This document shows positions 60,501 through 64,000 of a stretch of DNA of 64,000 bases, in pieces (within the stretch, counting starts at the first letter, position 1; every line of letters begins with the position of its first letter). The stretch is taken from NCBI GenBank assembly GCA_038131165.1, contig JAYPOZ010000015.1:3219-67218 (forward strand), read 5' to 3'. This DNA comes from UBA6544 sp038131165 (GTDB lineage Bacteria; Pseudomonadota; Alphaproteobacteria; UBA8366). The position numbers and the translations under genes are program-made. The notes under the pieces are model-generated. The model saw only the letters and a list, made by a program, of their open reading frames with translations. It was not told where the DNA came from and made no database searches.

Positions 60501-61469
60501 TCATCCTTCTTCCGAATCTTGTTGTGAATGGGTCGCAGGCAGTAAGAGAACCACTGTAGTACCGATCCCTTTGCGGCTTTCCAAGCCGATCGAGCCGCCG
60601 GCAAGCTCGACAAGACTGCGGACGATGGACAGGCCCAGTCCGGTTCCCTTGTCGACGGCTTTGGTCGTGTAGAAGGGCTCGAAGGCGCGGCTGCTTTCCG
60701 TCTCGGTCATGCCGCTTCCATCGTCTTCGATGCGGATACCCACCATCCCTTCCGACTCCCGAAAAGCAGTCGCCGCAATGCGACCGTTCGCGTCCCCGAT
60801 GGAATCGGCGGCGTTCTTGAGGAGCGCGAGCATGGAGTCCGCGAAACGGGTCGAATCCATCGGGACCTCGCAGTCGACTTCCGCTTCGAGGGAGAATTCG
60901 ATGTTGCGCGGCAATGTCAATCGGACAATGGGCTCGATCAGATCGAAATTTTGCTGGAGGTTGGATTGAGCGCCCGGTTGGTCGATCGCTTGGTGTTCCG
61001 GATGGCTGAATTTCAGCACGTCCCTGAACAATTCCGCGGCCGCGTTCGCGGACCGGAGGATGCGGTTCAGGTTCTCGCGCAACTCGCTGTCCTTCGGTAC
61101 TTCGTCTCGGGAAAGACGGGCCAGCGTGATGATCGGCTGTACGAAATTGTTCGCCGAATGGGCCAGCCCTCCGGCCAGCGTCCCGAGTGCCTGCAGGTGA
61201 CGGGTCGGGGCGGCTTCGCGCTCGAATTGCCGGCGCAATCGCACTTCGCGCCTCAACGCCCGGAGATTGGCGCCCGTGTAGAGGCTGAGCGCTACCAGGG
61301 CGACAAGGACCGCGGAGAGCGTCGCCGCCGCGAATTCGTCGAGCTCCCAATCCTCATGATCGCGGGAGTAGGCGTGAAACCATTCGAAGGCTTCGACGGA
61401 AATTAGCCACCAGGTCAGGAGGAGGTAGAGCAGCACAAAACCCGCGGCCAGAATCCATACGGTCTTCAT
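60501..61469 (-). CDS. Membrane sensor histidine kinase
   Basis: This 322-residue kinase has two transmembrane segments (about 5-25 and 48-66) bounding a small periplasmic loop, no large sensor domain, and a dimerisation region with His104 in LAGGLAHSANNFVQPI. The ATPase has the N box LLKNAADSIG, G1 EDDGSGM and G2 GTGLGLSIV. The H-box resembles those of ligand-free or hybrid-type kinases. It phosphorylates the adjacent receiver; its signal is unknown. Confidence 0.92.
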   Translation of the reverse strand: MKTVWILAAGFVLLYLLLTWWLISVEAFEWFHAYSRDHEDWELDEFAAATLSAVLVALVALSLYTGANLRALRREVRLRRQFEREAAPTRHLQALGTLAGGLAHSANNFVQPIITLARLSRDEVPKDSELRENLNRILRSANAAAELFRDVLKFSHPEHQAIDQPGAQSNLQQNFDLIEPIVRLTLPRNIEFSLEAEVDCEVPMDSTRFADSMLALLKNAADSIGDANGRIAATAFRESEGMVGIRIEDDGSGMTETESSRAFEPFYTTKAVDKGTGLGLSIVRSLVELAGGSIGLESRKGIGTTVVLLLPATHSQQDSEEG

Positions 61470-61509
61470 GCGCCAAACCTGCCAATCTCTGCGATGCGGC
61501 CGCGATCCA

Positions 61510-62880
61510 TTAACCGCCGAGGACCGCGGCGGCGAGCGGCCGGAGATCCGCTTGATTTTCCAATCGCAGGACGACTTCGGCGGCGGCGTCCGCATTGCCG
61601 CTGCCGATGACGGGCGCGGCCAGCGACGCGAACTTCCCGGTCAGTTTGTCCTCCTGCACCGCAAGGTCGCTTTCGGGGACCGCGACGTCGAAATTCTCGT
61701 GGAGTGCGTTGCCGTCGGAGAGATGCACCGTCACGCCGGCGCCGCGGTAGCCGTAGCTGTTGTCGACGATGGAGACGACCTTGTCGCGCAGCGCCACCAG
61801 CGCCGGGCGCGCCGCGTATTCCTCGCTGTAAACCCCGAGGCTGCTCGTCGCCTCGCCCGATAGCGCGAGCGCCATCGTCATCCGCAGGCTGAACTTGATC
61901 TCCAACCCGTTCACCGGCGCCGGGATGTCGCACATATGGGTGATCCGCTGATGGACCCGGATTTCGACCTTTTCGACCTTATCGAGGTCGAAGGCAGGGT
62001 TCTGGCGGATCAGCCGCGCGGCTTCAATCGCGGAATGGGTGCCGTAGCAGGCCGCGTGATGCTTAAAGAGGATCGTCTCGGTGAAGAAGCTTTCGCCGAG
62101 GCAATCGAGCGCCGCGTCGGTGTCGAACTTCACGCCGTGAGTGGCGGCGAAGCCGCGCTCGTGCTCGATGATGTCCGCAGCCCCGGTAAAGCCGCGGGCG
62201 GCCCATTCGGCGGCGCGCAGGCCCGCTTGGGCGGCCACGCCCGCATGCAGCGGTTTACACATGGTGCCGAAGGACGCCATCACACCGGCGGCCTGCGTGC
62301 CGGCGATGCCGAAGGCCATCGCCGTCCGCTCCGCGTCGAGGCCGAGCAGCCGCGCGCCTGCCGCCGCCGCGCCGAAGACGCCCACGGTCGACGTCTGATG
62401 CCAGCCATGGTCGCGGCCGTCGCCGATCAGCGAGCCGATCCGTGCCTCCGTCTCGACCCCGGCGATGAAAGCGACCAGCAAGTCGGCGCCGGAGCTGCCG
62501 TCGCGCTCGGCGATGGCCAAGGCCACCGGCGCGACGGGGACCGACGGGTGGCCGCCGACCGCCGGATGCACATCGTCGTAGTCGAGCGCATGGCCGGCGG
62601 CGCCGTTGATCAATGCCGCCTGAGAGGGGGTCGCCTTGGCGCCGAGGCCGAGCAGGGTCGCCTGATCGCCCAAGCCTTCCGAGTCCGCCTGCGCCTTCAG
62701 GATCGCGACCAGCGGCTCCTGTCCGCCCGCCAAGGTGACTCCAAGCCAGTCGAGCAGCGCGTGCTTGCCGACGGTGCGCGCCTTCGCCGGGATACGGTCG
62801 AGCGTCAGTCCGCTCGCATAGGCGGCGAGCCGGCGGGTGAGATCGGTCGAATTGGGGGAAAGATCAAGGGCTTGGCTCAT
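61510..62880 (-). CDS. MmgE/PrpD family protein
   Basis: This 456-residue 2-methylcitrate-dehydratase-like protein has HALLDWLGVTLAGG, INGAAGHALDYDDVHPAVGGH (whose Asp/His pair sits near the active site in the family), FGTMCKPLHAGVAAQAGL and FKHHAACYGTH. It is only distantly related to the paralogue at 18.3 kb. Its start is 130 bases from the molybdenum hydroxylase end, separated by a dispersed repeat. Substrate: likely a tricarboxylic or related acid, unassigned. Confidence 0.88.
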   Translation of the reverse strand: MSQALDLSPNSTDLTRRLAAYASGLTLDRIPAKARTVGKHALLDWLGVTLAGGQEPLVAILKAQADSEGLGDQATLLGLGAKATPSQAALINGAAGHALDYDDVHPAVGGHPSVPVAPVALAIAERDGSSGADLLVAFIAGVETEARIGSLIGDGRDHGWHQTSTVGVFGAAAAGARLLGLDAERTAMAFGIAGTQAAGVMASFGTMCKPLHAGVAAQAGLRAAEWAARGFTGAADIIEHERGFAATHGVKFDTDAALDCLGESFFTETILFKHHAACYGTHSAIEAARLIRQNPAFDLDKVEKVEIRVHQRITHMCDIPAPVNGLEIKFSLRMTMALALSGEATSSLGVYSEEYAARPALVALRDKVVSIVDNSYGYRGAGVTVHLSDGNALHENFDVAVPESDLAVQEDKLTGKFASLAAPVIGSGNADAAAEVVLRLENQADLRPLAAAVLGG

Positions 62881-62960
62881 GGAATGCTCGTCTGTCGTTG
62901 CCGGTTTTGTCCTAACGATAACACGGTCGCTTCAAAGGTGTAGCCCCCGCGTTCCCGTCA

Positions 62961-63014
62961 CCGTAAAAGGTTAATTAAGTATCCTGGAAAGAAATTAAGG
63001 GGAAAGAAATTAAG
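62961..63014 (+). repeat. Dispersed intergenic repeat, copy B
   Basis: Core 62969-62985 is identical (inverted) to 16096-16112, followed by two GAAATTAAG-type units. The right end overlaps the stop codon of the molybdopterin-binding gene (TAA at 63012-63010), so the repeat supplies that gene's end. Confidence 0.7.
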
Positions 63015-64000
63015 ATGCCCGTGCATTTTGGATCGCCCGCCATACGCGCTCCGGCGTCAGCGGCATGTCCACATGTTTGATGCCGAGCGGTGAGAGCGCG
63101 TCGACCACCGCATTGACCACGGCAGGCAGCGAGCCGACCGTGCCGGCCTCGCCCGCGCCCTTGACTCCGAGCGGGTTGCTCGGCGTCGGCGTGTTGTTGC
63201 TTTCGATCTCCATATCGCAGAAATCGTCGGCGCGCGGCATGCAGTAATCCATGAAGGAGCCGGAGAGGAGCTGGCCTGAGTCCGGATCGTAGTTCACATC
63301 CTCCATCAGCGCCTGGCCCATGCCCATGGCGACGCCGCCGTGGATCTGGCCCTTGAGCAGCGGCGGGTTCAGGGTCACCCCCACATCGTCGACGATGGAA
63401 TATTTCACCAATGCGACCTTGCCCGTATCGGGATCGACTTCCGCCTCGACGACATGGCATCCGTTCGGGAAATTCGGCGCCGGCGGATTGAACAGCGCGG
63501 TCTCGTCGAGCCCGGCCTCGATCTCCGGCGGCAGCTTGTCGGCGTTGTAGGCAAGCGCCGCCACCGCGTCGAAACCGATCTCGCGGTCGGTGCCGGCGAT
63601 GCGGAAGACGCCGTCGGCGAATTCGATATCGTCCGCCGCCGCCTCCAGCAGATGGGCGGCCAGACGCTTCGCCTTCTCGATCACCTTGTCGGCGGCGAGC
63701 TTGATGGCGGAGCCCGCAAGTGCCGCGGAGCGCGATCCGAAGGTGCCGGTGCCCGTCGTCACCTGGTCGGTGTCCCCCTCGACGACCCGGATTCTCGCCG
63801 GATCGAGGCCGAGCTGCTCGCAAAGGATCTGGGTGAAAACCGTCTCGTGGCCCTGGCCGTGCGAGATGGTGCCGAGGATCAGGGTGACGGCGCCGGTCGG
63901 GCTGAAGCGAATCTGCGCGGATTCGTAGCCCCGCCCGGCGGCCTGCTCGATGGTGTTGGAAATGCCGATGCCGCGCAGCCTGCCGCGCGCTTCGGAGTCC
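63010..64000 (-). CDS. Xanthine dehydrogenase family molybdopterin-binding subunit (3' part)
   Basis: About 329 C-terminal residues of a CoxL/XdhB-type molybdenum hydroxylase large subunit, open to the window edge. The molybdopterin-binding blocks SHGQGHETVFTQI and TGTGTFGSRSAALAGSA, and the C-terminal GVKGAGEAGTVGSLPAVVNA with its catalytic-type Glu, are visible. The enzyme hydroxylates a carbon next to nitrogen, an aldehyde or a small heterocycle, with FAD and iron-sulfur partner subunits that would lie upstream, outside the window. The stop lies in a dispersed repeat. Confidence 0.9.
   Translation of the reverse strand, partial: DSEARGRLRGIGISNTIEQAAGRGYESAQIRFSPTGAVTLILGTISHGQGHETVFTQILCEQLGLDPARIRVVEGDTDQVTTGTGTFGSRSAALAGSAIKLAADKVIEKAKRLAAHLLEAAADDIEFADGVFRIAGTDREIGFDAVAALAYNADKLPPEIEAGLDETALFNPPAPNFPNGCHVVEAEVDPDTGKVALVKYSIVDDVGVTLNPPLLKGQIHGGVAMGMGQALMEDVNYDPDSGQLLSGSFMDYCMPRADDFCDMEIESNNTPTPSNPLGVKGAGEAGTVGSLPAVVNAVVDALSPLGIKHVDMPLTPERVWRAIQNARAS

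Noticed and set aside
1..64000. CRISPR arrays, rRNA, tRNA or intact insertion sequences
   Set aside because: I looked for regular spaced repeats, rRNA-like and tRNA-like segments and transposase motifs and saw none. A dedicated tRNAscan/ISfinder search would be needed to exclude short cases.

Overview
The window is GC-rich DNA with densely packed, often overlapping genes. Acyl-CoA metabolism, TRAP-TAXI transport, a UGA-encoded selenoprotein and alphaproteobacterial-looking housekeeping genes (fhs, band-7/NfeD pair, tsaC) suggest a free-living, probably marine member of Alphaproteobacteria, most like Rhodospirillales-type heterotrophs. That placement is inferred from gene content only. Two 10-N runs (10778-10787, 57443-57452) look like scaffold joins of a draft or metagenome assembly. 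I saw no rRNA, tRNA, CRISPR array, prophage or intact insertion sequence.

Layout. 1-11.3 kb: end of a thiolase, an AcuI-like reductase, a racemase-fold/2-hydroxyacid dehydrogenase pair, a lipoprotein and Sel1-repeat protein, formate-tetrahydrofolate ligase, an aspartoacylase-like enzyme, a band-7/NfeD pair and two transporters bordered by AT-rich islands. 11.3-20 kb: an overlapping PLP decarboxylase/SDR/acyl-CoA ligase operon, then nitroreductase, crotonase, PaaI, MaoC and MmgE/PrpD genes. 20-22.6 kb: two divergent surface-carbohydrate genes. 22.6-27.7 kb: an operon holding a UGA-encoded UGSC selenoprotein, an unrecognised 351-residue partner and two family III CoA transferases, facing a LysR regulator. 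27.7-32.6 kb: CocE hydrolase, tandem phytanoyl-CoA dioxygenases and an epimerase. 32.7-45.1 kb: serine hydrolase, DHDPS-like aldolase, formyltransferase, tsaC, metallo-hydrolase, FMO, CMD-domain protein, dienelactone hydrolase, SDR and several unknowns. 45.1-47.4 kb: a ParDE module, a low-GC stretch with decayed genes and an HGG-motif protein. 47.4-64 kb: tartrate dehydrogenase, MaoC, TauD, a TRAP-TAXI transporter, an ADP-forming acyl-CoA synthetase with a biotin-type carboxyltransferase, two-component genes with a third PhyH, a second MmgE/PrpD and the end of a molybdenum hydroxylase.

Functional picture. Most genes fit uptake and oxidation of diverse organic acids through CoA thioesters: transport (TRAP-TAXI, DMT, AbrB), activation (AMP- and ADP-forming ligases, CoA transferases), hydration/oxidation (crotonase, MaoC, SDR, Fe(II)/2-oxoglutarate oxygenases) and one-carbon metabolism.

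The strongest novelty candidate is the selenoprotein operon at 22598-26636. An in-frame TGA at 25267-25265 falls inside a U-G-S-C motif and is followed, at the right spacing, by a bacterial SECIS-like hairpin. Conventional gene calling would split this gene in two. Its pairing with the 351-residue protein and two CoA transferases under a divergent LysR regulator suggests a selenium-dependent CoA-linked pathway that I cannot assign to a known one.
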